A stretch of 64,000 nt of DNA from Acidobacteria bacterium AB60. Lineage in GTDB: Bacteria; Acidobacteriota; Terriglobia; Terriglobales; Acidobacteriaceae. Below the pieces are notes generated by a model. The model searched no databases, was not told where the DNA came from, and saw only the letters and a program-made list of their open reading frames with translations. The position numbers and the translations under genes are program-made. Of the stretch, positions 14,656-24,737 are shown piece by piece. The stretch is from positions 434,001 through 498,000 of the forward strand of contig VANK01000001.1 in assembly GCA_008682415.1 (NCBI GenBank). The letters are read 5' to 3'. Position 1 is the stretch's first letter. Every line of letters starts with the position of its first letter.

Positions 14656-15924
14656 TCATTTCAGGGTGTAGCGCATGAGGCGGGCGGGGGTGAGGTTTGA
14701 GCCGGGCTTTACGTCGCCGTGGTCGTCGAGCTGGTTCCATCCGGTGTTGGCGAGGTAGTAGAAGTCGTCGCCGATGAGGACGCCGTGGGTGGGGTCTCCG
14801 CGATCGGGTGAGGCCTGCTCGATGATCCTGGTCGCCGTAATGCGGGTGAAGGTGGAGTCGAGATCGAGAACGATCACGCGCTGGGGCGTGGTGCCGTTCT
14901 GGGTGAGTATGAGCTGCTGCTTGTGACGGTAGACGCCGTCGACGCCGGTGAGGGCGACTTTGCCGGCCCCGTCGGCGTTGAGCCAGGAGACCTGGCGGGT
15001 GTGCAGGTCGAGGATGGCGAGGCCGCGCACGTAGTCGGGGACCACGAGGCGATCTGCGGGGAGCAGCCCGGGCGTCTGCGGCGAGAGGAAGTCGGCGGTG
15101 TTGAGGGGGCGGAACTCGTCGCCGGAGAGGCGATAGAGAGGGCCGGACCCGTCGCTGACGATGGGGTCGCCCTCCGCGGTGAGGACCATGTCGCCGAGGG
15201 CGCTGGGCGCGGGCGCCTGGATGCGGCGCAGGAGCTTGCCGGAGGCGAGATCGAAGCAGAGGACGGCGGAGCGGCCCCACGCGGATGGAGGCGCGGCGGT
15301 GAAGCCGTCGAGTGCGACCTCCGTGGCCCAGACGCGGTGGTGGGGCGCGTCGATCTTGATGGCGAGCATGGGCCAGCCGCTGGGAGACACAGCGAATGGA
15401 GTGACGTTGCCGTCGCGTGTGGCGCGCACGATCTTGTGCTGGAGAACGCTGGTGACGAGGAAGGTGCGGGTGGTGGGGTCGTAGTCGATGTCTTCCGTGA
15501 GAAGGCCGGGGTCGGGGAAGGTGAGGACGGGCGTGCCGAGGGAGACGGGAGTTTCGTTCTGGCGGAAGCGAGCGAGGATCTGCTTGTATTCGGGGAGGGA
15601 GGCGAGGGCGGCGAGGCGCTGGTCGGTTCCGTTGAGGAGGTTGTCGTCGGAGAGTCCGAGGTCGGCGAACTGGCGGAGGGCGGCGAGGGCCTTCTGCGTG
15701 TCGCCGGCGGCGGTGTAGGCGCGGGCGAGGGCTTCGAGGACGCTGGGGGCGTGGTTGAGGAGACGGAGCAGATCGAGATCGGCTGCGATGCGGGCGGGCT
15801 GGTCGCCGGATTGGGCGGCGGCGAGGGTTTTGGCCTGCAGGTCTTTGAGCGAGTCGCGCGCGGATGGCGGGGACTGGGCGGATGCGGCCACGGAGAGCAG
15901 GAGTGCGACGGCTAGGGTTCGCAT
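14656..15924 (-). CDS. exported beta-propeller (SMP-30/NHL-like) protein, 422 aa
   Basis: The signal peptide MRTLAVALLLSVAASAQ is followed by a helical TPR-like stretch (about 20-115: LLRLLNHAPSVLEALARAYT, ALAALRQFADLGLSDDN) and then a six-bladed propeller-like region (about 130-420) with repeated short strands such as DIDYDPTTRTFLVTSVLQHK, GVYRHKQQLILTQNG and HGVLIGDDFYYLANTGW. This resembles SMP-30/gluconolactonase or NHL propellers, but no substrate can be assigned. ATG 15924 is chosen for the signal peptide. It probably acts in the periplasm. Confidence 0.75.
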   Translation of the reverse strand: MRTLAVALLLSVAASAQSPPSARDSLKDLQAKTLAAAQSGDQPARIAADLDLLRLLNHAPSVLEALARAYTAAGDTQKALAALRQFADLGLSDDNLLNGTDQRLAALASLPEYKQILARFRQNETPVSLGTPVLTFPDPGLLTEDIDYDPTTRTFLVTSVLQHKIVRATRDGNVTPFAVSPSGWPMLAIKIDAPHHRVWATEVALDGFTAAPPSAWGRSAVLCFDLASGKLLRRIQAPAPSALGDMVLTAEGDPIVSDGSGPLYRLSGDEFRPLNTADFLSPQTPGLLPADRLVVPDYVRGLAILDLHTRQVSWLNADGAGKVALTGVDGVYRHKQQLILTQNGTTPQRVIVLDLDSTFTRITATRIIEQASPDRGDPTHGVLIGDDFYYLANTGWNQLDDHGDVKPGSNLTPARLMRYTLK

Positions 15925-16058
15925 GGGGTGCTGATTGTAGCAATGGCGTGTGGGGGCTGGGCGCGAGGTGTGACGAAGCGGGGGGATTCTGTTGGGGCAG
16001 CCAGGGGAAGGGTTCTCTCCGCATCGAACGGGAACTTTTAGCTGCACAAGAAGCAAGA

Positions 16059-16577
16059 TCAGCGAGCAGGGGCCGTGTGCTGCTCGTCGGCGAGGAAGAC
16101 CTGGTCGCCGAGTTTAAAGACGACGGCGGCGGCGTCGAGGGTGGGGCCGAGGTAGGGGATGTGAACGAGCTCGTTGCCGAGCTTGAGAACGCGGATGGCG
16201 TTGGTTCCGAGAACGATGACCTTCTCGGTTTTGCCGATGTTGCGATTGGCGAGAGCGTTGAGGACCTTGGGGCCATCGACGAGGAGAGCGACGGCGTCGG
16301 CGATCGGGATCTGTGCCTGCTCGAGGTGAGGCAGGGAGAGTTCGGCGACCTGGCGGAGTTCCTCGAAGGGCGAGCTGGCTTGAGGAGAGAGATAGGGCGC
16401 GGTGGCCGGATTTTTGACAGGTCCCTGGGCCGAGGCAGCAAAGACATTCTGCTCGCCGTGATCGAAGACGCCGCTGGCGATGAGTGCTTTGGAGGCTTCG
16501 GGGGAGAGGGGGCGGACGGAGGCGGGCTCGCGGCGAACGTAGGCGGGAATGGCCTGGTCGGGGGGAGCGATGCGCAT
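16059..16577 (-). CDS. hypothetical protein, 172 aa
   Basis: Starts MRIAPPDQAIPAYVRREPAS at ATG 16577. The middle is an Ala/Ser/Pro-rich linker, and the C-terminal part (about 95-165) alternates hydrophobic helices and strands (IADAVALLVDGPKVLNALA, IPYLGPTLDAAAVVFKLG). No signal peptide or membrane anchor is obvious and I do not recognise a family. It has 134 bases between it and the downstream exported propeller gene on the same strand. Codon composition matches its neighbours, which supports a real gene. Confidence 0.6.
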   Translation of the reverse strand: MRIAPPDQAIPAYVRREPASVRPLSPEASKALIASGVFDHGEQNVFAASAQGPVKNPATAPYLSPQASSPFEELRQVAELSLPHLEQAQIPIADAVALLVDGPKVLNALANRNIGKTEKVIVLGTNAIRVLKLGNELVHIPYLGPTLDAAAVVFKLGDQVFLADEQHTAPAR

Positions 16578-16722
16578 AAGCACCTCGCGAGAGGAGATGG
16601 CTGATTCTAGCAGGGGTTTTGGCCGCGGAGAGCTGGCGTGTGGTAAAACTTCCACAGATTCGGCGTCGCGCGCGGCCGGAGTTAGCTGCTAAAATCTATT
16701 GAATCCACTCCTCGGAGAGGCG

Positions 16723-17856
16723 ATGCAGGCAATTCTTGCGCTCGAAGACGGGCGCATCTTCAAGGGGCAAGGCTACGGGCACCCCGGTGAATGCTCGGGC
16801 GAGGTCGTTTTTAATACTTCCCTTACCGGCTACCAGGAAATCGCAACCGATCCTTCCTATGCCGGGCAGATTGTCGTTCTCACCAACCCGCAGATCGGGA
16901 ACTACGGAACAAACCAGGCAGACAACGAGGCGGCGAAGCCGTTTATCGAAGGGCTGATCGTGCGCGAGTTTTCCGCGGTGAGCTCGAACTGGCGGTCGGA
17001 GCAGGTCACGGACGAGTACATGGAGCGGTTCCAGGTGCCGGTGCTGGCGGAGATCGACACGCGCGCGCTGGTGCGACACCTGCGGACGCACGGGGTGATG
17101 CGCGGGGTGATCTCGACGCAGACCACGGATGCGGACGCGCTGGTGAAGAAGGCGCGGGCGATCCGCAAGATGGATGGGACGGATCTGGCGAAGGTGGTTT
17201 CGACCAAGGCCGTGTACCACTTTGACGAGGGCGATCCGCGCTACCAGGCGGGAGATCCGCTGTTGTCGAAGGCGGTGGACGGGCCGAAGCTGCACGTGGT
17301 GGCGTACGACTTCGGGATCAAGCAGAACATTCTGCGGATGCTGGGGCGCGAGGGCTGCAAGGTGACGGTGGTTCCGGCGGAGACCTCAGCGGAGGACGTG
17401 CTGGGGATGAAGCCGGACGGGGTGTTCCTGTCGAATGGCCCGGGCGATCCGGAGCCGGTGGAGTACGCGGTGAAGGCGATTCGCGGGATGATGGGCAAGG
17501 TGCCGGTGTTCGGGATCTGCCTGGGGCATCAGTTGTGCGGGCTGGCGCTGGGCGGTCGGACGTACAAGCTGAAGTTCGGGCATCACGGCGGCAATCATCC
17601 GGTGAAGAACAATGCCACGGGCAAGGTGGAGATCACGGCGCACAATCACAACTTCGCGGTGGATCCGGAGTCGATCAACGCGAACGAGGTGGAGCTGACG
17701 CACGTGGACCTGAATGACAACACGCTGGAGGGGCTGCGGCACAAGAGCCTGCCGCTGTTCAGCGTGCAGTATCACCCGGAGGCGGCTCCGGGACCGCACG
17801 ACTCGCATTATTTGTTCCGCGACTTCCGCAAGATGATGGAGGAGTGGAAGGGATGA
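16723..17856 (+). CDS. carA: carbamoyl-phosphate synthase small (glutaminase) subunit
   Basis: 377 aa class I glutamine amidotransferase subunit. It hydrolyses glutamine and channels ammonia to CarB for carbamoyl phosphate, feeding pyrimidine and arginine synthesis. The N-terminal CPSase small-chain domain ([27 protein letters not shown]) is followed by the GATase domain with nucleophile Cys266 in [17 protein letters not shown] and the His/Glu pair in [17 protein letters not shown] lies just before ATG 16723, which I prefer to TTG 16699. It begins a four-gene plus-strand unit ending with carB, but two unrelated exported proteins intervene. Confidence 0.97.
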   Translation: MQAILALEDGRIFKGQGYGHPGECSGEVVFNTSLTGYQEIATDPSYAGQIVVLTNPQIGNYGTNQADNEAAKPFIEGLIVREFSAVSSNWRSEQVTDEYMERFQVPVLAEIDTRALVRHLRTHGVMRGVISTQTTDADALVKKARAIRKMDGTDLAKVVSTKAVYHFDEGDPRYQAGDPLLSKAVDGPKLHVVAYDFGIKQNILRMLGREGCKVTVVPAETSAEDVLGMKPDGVFLSNGPGDPEPVEYAVKAIRGMMGKVPVFGICLGHQLCGLALGGRTYKLKFGHHGGNHPVKNNATGKVEITAHNHNFAVDPESINANEVELTHVDLNDNTLEGLRHKSLPLFSVQYHPEAAPGPHDSHYLFRDFRKMMEEWKG

Positions 17857-18362
17857 GCTTCAACTACAAATGCGGTAGATGGGCGGGGCCTCGGCTCCGC
17901 TGTTTTTTGACTGCCGGACTGCTGGGGTGGCTGGCGCTGGCATCCGGACTGGCGAAGAGCTATGCGGCGGCGAGCTGCGCGCCGATTCCGGAGATGAGCA
18001 TTGGGCGGCTGCAGGGCACGGTGTATGGGCCAAGCGGGGTGCCGCTGCCGCAGATCGTGGTGAAGGTGATGCGGGACGGCATCCCGGTGAACCAGGCGCA
18101 GACGGATGACAAGGGGCGGTTCGAGTTCAAGGGAGTGGCGCCGGGGAACGTGGTGGTGCGGATCCAGTTCATGGGGTCGAAGACGCTGGACCTGAATGTG
18201 CGGGTGAACAAGCGTGCGGGGCTGTTCCACACAGCGCGGGTGCGGGTGGTGCTGGGGCTCTCCGGGACGCGCTGCAGCTTTGCGACGACGAACAACGGGC
18301 GGTTCAAGGATCAGATCAAGCGGTACGGGAAGCAGCTGGAAGAGGTTTACACCGGGCCGTAG
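17853..18362 (+). CDS. exported CarboxypepD_reg-like protein, 169 aa
   Basis: The ATG overlaps the carA stop (ATGA), with GGAGGAG upstream, so translation is coupled. The N-terminus has a long signal peptide ([20 protein letters not shown], then SYAA). The mature part is one carboxypeptidase-regulatory-like beta-sandwich: [20 protein letters not shown], then [21 protein letters not shown] basic C-terminus ([20 protein letters not shown]) follows. Such domains often occur in surface proteins and bind proteins or glycans. Nothing links it biochemically to carbamoyl phosphate. It is similar in plan to the next gene. Confidence 0.82.
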   Translation: MSFNYKCGRWAGPRLRCFLTAGLLGWLALASGLAKSYAAASCAPIPEMSIGRLQGTVYGPSGVPLPQIVVKVMRDGIPVNQAQTDDKGRFEFKGVAPGNVVVRIQFMGSKTLDLNVRVNKRAGLFHTARVRVVLGLSGTRCSFATTNNGRFKDQIKRYGKQLEEVYTGP

Positions 18363-18366
18363 GGCG

Positions 18367-18855
18367 ATGGAGGCGAGATTGGGCGTGAGGTTGGGCATTG
18401 CCGGACAGCGGGGCTTTTGGCTCCGCTGTTTTTTGGGCGCGGCATTGGCGGCGCCTGGGGCGTGCCCGGTTGTTCATGCGCAACTTGATTTGCCGCGGGC
18501 GATTCACGTGGTGCATCTGCACGGGGTGGTGGTGAATCCCAAGGGGCAGCCGGTGGCGGGCGCGGATGTGAGCCTGGTGAAGGACGACCGGGTGGCGTAT
18601 GCGACGCACACTGATGCGGCGGGGCGGTTCGATTTCGAGCATGCAGAAGGGCACTATGTGTTTCGCGTGAAGACACCGGGGTACGCGGAGGCGGCGCGGG
18701 ACGTGGTGGTGGAGTTTGAGATCTCGGCGCTGGGGCGGAAGCAGTTGTACGTGGTTCTGGGGCCGGGCGCGTGCAGTGACGATTGCTCGTCGGTGCTGAC
18801 GAGCAAGAAAGAGTTTCAGCAGATCATTCGGCGCAATACCCGACATTCTTACTAG
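18367..18855 (+). CDS. second exported CarboxypepD_reg-like protein, 162 aa
   Basis: Starts 4 bases after the previous stop. The signal peptide ([20 protein letters not shown], then VHAQ) is followed by one CarboxypepD_reg-type domain: [20 protein letters not shown], then [20 protein letters not shown]. The C-terminus has paired Cys ([11 protein letters not shown]) that could form a disulfide, then a basic tail. The shared LRCFL signal-peptide core and domain suggest duplication of the preceding gene. It ends 16 bases before carB. Confidence 0.82.
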   Translation: MEARLGVRLGIAGQRGFWLRCFLGAALAAPGACPVVHAQLDLPRAIHVVHLHGVVVNPKGQPVAGADVSLVKDDRVAYATHTDAAGRFDFEHAEGHYVFRVKTPGYAEAARDVVVEFEISALGRKQLYVVLGPGACSDDCSSVLTSKKEFQQIIRRNTRHSY

Positions 18856-18871
18856 GGATCAGAAGAGACAC

Positions 18872-21800
18872 ATGCCACGCAGAAATGACATTCAGAAGAT
18901 TCTGGTGATCGGCTCGGGGCCGATTGTGATTGGGCAGTCGGCGGAGTTCGATTACTCGGGCACGCAGGCGTGCAAGGCTCTCAAGCAGGAGGGCTACGAG
19001 GTGGTGCTGGTGAATTCGAACCCGGCCACCATCATGACCGATCCGGAGCTGGCGGATCGCACGTACATTGAGCCGCTGACGCGGGAGTACGTGGAGGAGA
19101 TTATCCGCATCGAGGCGGAGATGCTCGGTGCTTCTCACGGGAAGTTCGCGCTGCTGCCGACGGTGGGCGGGCAGACGGCGCTGAACCTGGCGGTGGATCT
19201 GTCGGATGCGGGGATTCTGGATCGCTATGGCGTGGAGCTGATTGGCGCGAAATTGGAGGCGATCAAGAAGGCCGAGGACCGGCTTCTGTTCAAGGATGCG
19301 ATGCTGCGCATCGGGCTGGAGGTTTCGAAGTCGGCGCTGGTGAACAATCTGCGCGATGGGCTGGATTTTGCGGGGAAGATCGGGTTCCCGGTGCTGATCC
19401 GGCCGTCGTTCACGCTGGGCGGCTCGGGCGGCGGCATTGCGTACAACCGCGAAGAGCTGATGGAGATTCTGGCGCGCGGGCTGGATCTCTCGCCGGTGCA
19501 CGAGTGCCTGATTGAAGAGAGCGTGCTGGGGTGGAAGGAGTATGAGCTGGAGGTGATGCGCGACCTCGCGGATAACGTGATCATCATCTGCTCGATTGAG
19601 AACTTCGATCCCATGGGCGTGCATACGGGCGACTCGATCACGGTGGCTCCGGCGCAGACGCTGACCGATCGCGAGTATCAGAGGATGCGGGACGCGGCGA
19701 TCGCGGTGATGCGGGAGATCGGGGTGGAGACGGGCGGATCGAATGTGCAGTTCGCGGTGAATCCGGCGAACGGGCGCATGACGGTGATCGAGATGAACCC
19801 GCGCGTGTCTCGTTCGTCTGCGCTGGCGTCGAAGGCGACGGGGTTCCCGATTGCGAAGATTGCGGCGAAGCTGGCCGTGGGCTATACGCTCGATGAGATT
19901 CCCAATGACATTACGCGGAAGACGCCGGCGTGCTTTGAGCCGACGATCGACTACGTGGTGACGAAGATTCCCAAGTGGCAGTTCGAGAAGTTTCCAGGAG
20001 CGGACGACACGCTGGGCCCGCAGATGAAGAGTGTGGGCGAGGTGATGGCGATCGGCAGGACGTTCAAAGAGTCGCTGATGAAGGCGTGGCGCGCACTGGA
20101 GACGGGGAAGAAGACCGGCGCCGAGGTGCTGGAGCGGCGACGGCTGACGCAGATGCTGGTGACGCCGAAGCCGGAGCGGCTGGGGTATATCCGGTTTGCG
20201 TTTGAGCTCGGGATGAGCGTGCGCGAGGTGGCCCGGCTGACGGGGATGGATCCGTGGTTCCTGCACCAGATCCGTGAGATCACGCTGGAGCAGCAGAAGA
20301 TTGCAAAGACCGCTCCCGCGGCTTTGACTTCAGAAGCTATGAGGCGCTTGAAGAGAATGGGGCTGAGCGACGAGCGCATCGCGACGGAGTGGAAGCTGCA
20401 AGGCCACGAGGGCGTGAAGCAGGTGCGCGAGCTGCGCGAGGGGCTGGACGTGAAGCCGGTGTTCAAGCTGGTGGACACGTGCGCGGCGGAGTTCGAGTCG
20501 ATGACGCCGTATCTCTACTCGACGTATGACGAAGAGGACGAGGCGCCGGCGACGGACAAGAAGAAGATCATCATCCTCGGGTCGGGGCCGAACCGGATCG
20601 GGCAGGGGATTGAGTTCGACTATTGCTGCTGCCATGCGGCCTTCGCGCTGAAGGACGACGGCTACGAGACCATCATGGTGAATTGCAACCCGGAGACGGT
20701 GTCGACCGATTACGATACCAGCGACCGGTTGTACTTTGAGCCGCTGGTGCTGGAGGACGTGCTGGCGGTGTACCAGCACGAGGCCCAGGGCGTCGCGGAG
20801 AGCGGGGCGAAGATCGGGATGATTGTGCAGTTCGGCGGGCAGACGCCGCTGAATCTTTCCGGCCGGTTGAAGGCGGCGGGGGTGCCGATTATCGGGACGC
20901 AGCCGGAGTCGATCGACCTGGCGGAGGATCGCAAGCGGTTTGGCAAGCTACTGGAGGAGCTGGTGATTCCCCAGCCCGCCGGGGGCACGGCCACGAGCGT
21001 GGACGAGGCGCTGGCGATCGGCGAGCGGATCGGGTACCCGGTGCTGGTGCGTCCGAGCTACGTGCTGGGCGGACGCGCGATGGTGATTGCGTACGACGCC
21101 GAGGCGGTGGCGAAGTATATGCGGGAGGCGGTGGAGTACTCGCAGGAGCGGCCGGTGCTGGTGGATCACTTCCTGGAGAGCGCGGTAGAGGTGGATGTGG
21201 ACGCGCTGTGCGACTCCAAGGATGTGATTATTGCGGGGATCATGCAGCATATCGAGGAGGCGGGGATTCACTCCGGCGACTCGAGCTGCGTGCTGCCGGC
21301 GGTGAGCATTCGCGAGGAGACGCTGGAGACGATCCGCAGGTACACGCGCAAGCTGGCGCTGGCGCTGAAGGTGGTGGGGCTGGTGAATCTGCAGTTCGCC
21401 ATTCAGCGCGATGGGGAGGGCAAGGATCACGTGTACGTGATTGAGGTGAACCCCCGGGCATCGCGGACGGTGCCGTATGTGTCGAAGGCGACAGGCGTGC
21501 CGCTGGCGAAGGTGGCGGCGCGACTGATGACGGGCCGGACGCTGCGCGAGCTGCTGCCGGAGGAGCTGGCGAGCGGCAAGGACCTGGGCATAGGCGATTA
21601 CTACTACGTGAAGTCGCCGGTGTTTCCATGGTCGAAGTTTGCGGGCGTGGACACGGTGCTGGGGCCGGAGATGAAGTCGACCGGCGAGGTGATGGGCGTG
21701 GCGTCGAGCTTTGGCGAGGCGTTTGCGAAGGCGCAGCTGGCGGCCGGGCAGGTGCTGCCGACCTCGGGGACGGTGTTTTTCAGCGTGAACGATCACGACA

Positions 21801-22183
21801 AGGCAGCGGCGGTGGAACTGGCGCGGCGGTACGTCGAATTGGGCTTCAAGATTGTGGCGACCGAGGGCACGGCGGCGGTGCTGAAGGCAGGGCTCGGGTT
21901 TGACGTGGACACGGTCTTCAAGGTGAAGGAGGGCCGGCCGAATGTGGTGGACCTGATCAAGGGCGAGCGGATTCAGCTGGTGATCAATACGCCGCGGGGA
22001 CAGGACACGTTCTTCGACGAGAAGGCGATTCGGCGGGCGGCGGTGCTGGCGCGGATTCCGACGATCACCACGATTGCGGCGGCGCAGGCGGCGGCGGAGG
22101 GAATTGCGGCGATCCAGCGGAAGCAGACGACCGCGTACGCGTTGCAGAATTTGCACGAAGAACGGGTGGTTGTTCGGGGGTAG
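18872..22183 (+). CDS. carB: carbamoyl-phosphate synthase large subunit
   Basis: 1103 aa, close to the usual length of about 1070. CarB uses two ATP, bicarbonate and ammonia from CarA to make carbamoyl phosphate. Two homologous halves are visible. The first has [20 protein letters not shown] and ATP-grasp [17 protein letters not shown]. The second, from about residue 565, has [20 protein letters not shown] and [17 protein letters not shown]. The C-terminal allosteric MGS-like domain (about 965-1075: [20 protein letters not shown]) is intact. It follows the small exported gene by 16 bases. A hairpin-repeat cluster begins immediately after its stop. Confidence 0.98.
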   Translation: MPRRNDIQKILVIGSGPIVIGQSAEFDYSGTQACKALKQEGYEVVLVNSNPATIMTDPELADRTYIEPLTREYVEEIIRIEAEMLGASHGKFALLPTVGGQTALNLAVDLSDAGILDRYGVELIGAKLEAIKKAEDRLLFKDAMLRIGLEVSKSALVNNLRDGLDFAGKIGFPVLIRPSFTLGGSGGGIAYNREELMEILARGLDLSPVHECLIEESVLGWKEYELEVMRDLADNVIIICSIENFDPMGVHTGDSITVAPAQTLTDREYQRMRDAAIAVMREIGVETGGSNVQFAVNPANGRMTVIEMNPRVSRSSALASKATGFPIAKIAAKLAVGYTLDEIPNDITRKTPACFEPTIDYVVTKIPKWQFEKFPGADDTLGPQMKSVGEVMAIGRTFKESLMKAWRALETGKKTGAEVLERRRLTQMLVTPKPERLGYIRFAFELGMSVREVARLTGMDPWFLHQIREITLEQQKIAKTAPAALTSEAMRRLKRMGLSDERIATEWKLQGHEGVKQVRELREGLDVKPVFKLVDTCAAEFESMTPYLYSTYDEEDEAPATDKKKIIILGSGPNRIGQGIEFDYCCCHAAFALKDDGYETIMVNCNPETVSTDYDTSDRLYFEPLVLEDVLAVYQHEAQGVAESGAKIGMIVQFGGQTPLNLSGRLKAAGVPIIGTQPESIDLAEDRKRFGKLLEELVIPQPAGGTATSVDEALAIGERIGYPVLVRPSYVLGGRAMVIAYDAEAVAKYMREAVEYSQERPVLVDHFLESAVEVDVDALCDSKDVIIAGIMQHIEEAGIHSGDSSCVLPAVSIREETLETIRRYTRKLALALKVVGLVNLQFAIQRDGEGKDHVYVIEVNPRASRTVPYVSKATGVPLAKVAARLMTGRTLRELLPEELASGKDLGIGDYYYVKSPVFPWSKFAGVDTVLGPEMKSTGEVMGVASSFGEAFAKAQLAAGQVLPTSGTVFFSVNDHDKAAAVELARRYVELGFKIVATEGTAAVLKAGLGFDVDTVFKVKEGRPNVVDLIKGERIQLVINTPRGQDTFFDEKAIRRAAVLARIPTITTIAAAQAAAEGIAAIQRKQTTAYALQNLHEERVVVRG

Positions 22184-22229
22184 GGCACGAGGGTTTGGGT
22201 TCGTGCCGAGGGCCGAGTGGTTGGGGTTC

Positions 22230-23014
22230 GTGCTTTCCCGCCCTGCGCGGATTTGGCAAGCCGCGTTGAAGGGGTCACCCTCGGTTGTGCGAGAGCTCAG
22301 ACGGATGGGTGGGGTCGTGCTATCCCAGGTCTCCAACGGAAGGAGACCTGGGGCACCCTCGGTCGTGCGAGAACGGGGAAAAGAGCAACCGCGGATCCTG
22401 CACTTCGTTCAGGAACACAGCATTGCATGGAGGGAGGGATCGTGCTGCCCGTTCTACGCTAATTTTTCTAGCCGCGTTGAACGGGACGCGCTCGGTTGTG
22501 CGAGAGCTCAGACGGATGGGTGGGTTCGTGCTATCCCAGGTCTCCAACGGAAGGAGACCTGGGGCACCCTTGGTCGTGCGAGAACGGGGAGAAGAGCAAC
22601 CGCAGATCCTTCACTTTGTTCAGGAACACAGCATTCGGTGGAGGGAGGGATTGTGCTGTCCCGCCCTGCGCGGATTTTTCAATCCGCGTTGAATGGGACG
22701 CGCTCGGTTGTGCGAGAGCTTAGACGGATGGGTGGGTTCGTGCTATCCCAGGTCTCCAACGGAAGGAGACCTGGGGCACCCTCGGTCGTGCGAGAACTGG
22801 GAAAAAAGCAACCGCGGATCCTTCACTTCATTCAGGAACACAGCATTGCATGGAGGGAGGGTTCGTGCTGTCCCGCCCTGCGCGGATTTTTCAATCCGCG
22901 TTGAATGGGACGCGCTCGGTTGTGCGAGAGCTCAGACGGATGGGTGGGTTCGTGCTATCCCAGGTCTCCAACGGAAGGAGACCTGGGGCACCCTCGGTTG
23001 TGCGAGAGCTCGAA
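22230..23014. repeat. hairpin repeat array, cluster 3 (212-bp composite unit)
   Basis: Four copies of a hairpin CCCAGGTCTCC-AACGGAA-GGAGACCTGGG start at about 22321, 22532, 22744 and 22956 (211-212 base period). Each full unit also carries AGAGCAACCGCGGATCC with a TCCTG/CAGGA mini-hairpin, the tract ACACAGCATT...GGAGGGAGGG, and a third hairpin (CGCGGATT/AATCCGCG at about 22660 and 22872; divergent forms at 22237 and 22448). Flanks GGGGCACCCTCGGTCGTGCGAG and ATGGGTGGGTTCGTGC match clusters 1 and 2. The array lies between convergent carB and the membrane protein at 23055. Confidence 0.95.
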
Positions 23015-23054
23015 GGACCGGGGCATCCGGCATTTCGTAAAAACTGCGACGATC

Positions 23055-23546
23055 TTACGCGGTGCGGGTGCGGCGGCGGGTGAGGACCATGCGGGCGCCG
23101 ATGGAGTAGCCGAGGAGCGCGGCGGCGGGCCAGGTTCCGAAGAAGGGGCCGTTGTTGTCGATGAGGCCGCTGGGGCGTGGCAGGCTGAAGAGCGTGCGGG
23201 TGAGTTTTTCGGTGGCGCCGCACTCGAGGCAGGCATTGGGACCGGTGGGCATGTCGAGGATCCAGAGGCTGATGATGAGCATCCAGATGAGGCCGAAGAG
23301 CCAGATGTGGCCGGCCATCTCGTCGGGCTTGAAGCGGGTGATGAGGTTGCCGAAGGCCATGGGCACGAGGATGGAGAGGCCGAGGATGATCATCTGGTTG
23401 ACGGAGCGCGGATCGATGGCGTAGCCGATGATCATCATCCCCATCCAGGAGCCTAGGGCGAAGAGGATGTGGAGGAAGAAGGAGATGGCCTGCTGGGATA
23501 GTTTTTCACTGCCATCATCATCGTCATCGATCACGGTTTTTGCCAT
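23055..23546 (-). CDS. small multi-pass membrane protein, 163 aa
   Basis: An acidic N-terminus (MAKTVIDDDDDGSEKLSQQA) is followed by about four membrane segments: FFLHILFALGSWMGMMIIGY, MIILGLSILVPMAFGNLI, WLFGLIWMLIISLWIL and FGTWPAAALLGYSIGARMVL. A CLEC pair (NACLECGATEK) in the last loop could bind metal or form a disulfide. I do not recognise the family. ATG 23546 is chosen because upstream residues are not conserved-looking. It is divergent from the DapA-like gene. Confidence 0.7.
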   Translation of the reverse strand: MAKTVIDDDDDGSEKLSQQAISFFLHILFALGSWMGMMIIGYAIDPRSVNQMIILGLSILVPMAFGNLITRFKPDEMAGHIWLFGLIWMLIISLWILDMPTGPNACLECGATEKLTRTLFSLPRPSGLIDNNGPFFGTWPAAALLGYSIGARMVLTRRRTRTA

Positions 23547-23679
23547 ATAGCGTGCTCCTGTTCGGGGACACTGATCTAGGTAGTTGTTTGCTTCAAGTAT
23601 ACGCGGAAGTGGAATCGGAGCGCCGGAAGTGTAGGGGCGGGCGGTTCCGATCCTGATTACCCCCTCGTACAATGAAGGC

Positions 23680-24735
23680 ATGCTGATCGAAGGGATGTTT
23701 GCGGCGATTACCACGCCATTCTACGCGGATGAGAGAGTTTACCTGCGCAAGCTGGAGGCCAACGTGGCGCGCTACTCGCGCAGCCTGCTGGCGGGGATGG
23801 TGGTGCTGGGCTCTACCGGCGAGGGCGTGGAACTGGACGATGCGGAGACGCGCGCGGTGTTGAAGACCGCGGCGGAGGCGGCGGCGCCGGAGAAGGTGCT
23901 GATCGCCGGCATCTCGCGGGAGAGCGTGAAGGCGACGGTGGAGCTGGCGGAGCATGCGGCGGGGTGCGGTTTTGACGCGGTGCTGGCGCGCACGCCGACC
24001 TACTATGCGCCGCAGATGTCGCGGGCGGCGGTGGTGCACTACTTCCGCAGCGTGGCGGACCGGTCGCCGCTGCCGGTGCTGCTGTACAACATTCCCAAGT
24101 TTGCGCCGTATGCGATTCCGGTGGAGGTGGTGGCGGAGTTGTCGGAGCACCGGAACATTGTGGGCATCAAGGATTCGACGGGAGACGTGGAGCGGGTGCG
24201 CGCGCTGGTGGAAGCGACCAAAGCTGCGCCGCGGCGCACGGTGACGGTGTCTCCGGTGTTCGAAGCGGTGACGGGGCGGATGCTGGCTCCGGCGCCGGAT
24301 GTGGAGGGCGGGTTTGTGCCGGCAGCGGATTTGAGCGGCGGCGTCGCTGTGGCGGTGAAGCAGCCCGCGGCGCCGATGAAGACGCGGACGAAGGAGGTTG
24401 GCTTCCAGGTGCTGTGCGGATCGGCCGGTTCGCTACTGGAGTCGCTGGAGGCGGGCGCGGCGGGCGCAGTGCTGGCGTTTGCGGCGTGCGCACCGCAGGC
24501 ATGCCAGGAGGTGTACCTGGCGTGGAAGGATCACGACCTGGGGCTGGCCGCAGAGAAGCAGCAGCGGATTGCGGCGGCCGGCCAGCGCGTGGCGGGAGCG
24601 CTGGGAATCGCGGGGATCAAATACGGGTGCGATTTCAACGGGTACTACGGGGGACGGACGCGAGCGCCGCTGCTTCCGCTGAATGCGGACGAGAAGGCTG
24701 AGGTGGAGAGGCTGCTGGCGGGGATACGGAACTGA
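23680..24735 (+). CDS. DapA/NAL-family aldolase-like protein with insertion
   Basis: 351 aa against about 290 for the family (dihydrodipicolinate synthase, N-acetylneuraminate lyase, 2-keto-3-deoxy aldolases). The (beta/alpha)8 core is clear: MFAAITTPFYADERV, LGSTGEGVELDDAE, Tyr136 in VLLYNIPKFAPYA and the Schiff-base Lys164 in IVGIKDSTGD. About 50 residues (about 194-246), including GRMLAPAPDVEGGFVPAADL and a basic KTRTKEVG stretch, are inserted before the FQVLCGSAGSLLES block. Catalytic residues are present, so an aldolase or hydratase reaction on a 2-oxo acid is likely, but DapA itself cannot be claimed. GAAGG lies very close to the ATG. Confidence 0.82.
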   Translation: MLIEGMFAAITTPFYADERVYLRKLEANVARYSRSLLAGMVVLGSTGEGVELDDAETRAVLKTAAEAAAPEKVLIAGISRESVKATVELAEHAAGCGFDAVLARTPTYYAPQMSRAAVVHYFRSVADRSPLPVLLYNIPKFAPYAIPVEVVAELSEHRNIVGIKDSTGDVERVRALVEATKAAPRRTVTVSPVFEAVTGRMLAPAPDVEGGFVPAADLSGGVAVAVKQPAAPMKTRTKEVGFQVLCGSAGSLLESLEAGAAGAVLAFAACAPQACQEVYLAWKDHDLGLAAEKQQRIAAAGQRVAGALGIAGIKYGCDFNGYYGGRTRAPLLPLNADEKAEVERLLAGIRN

Positions 24736-24737
24736 GA

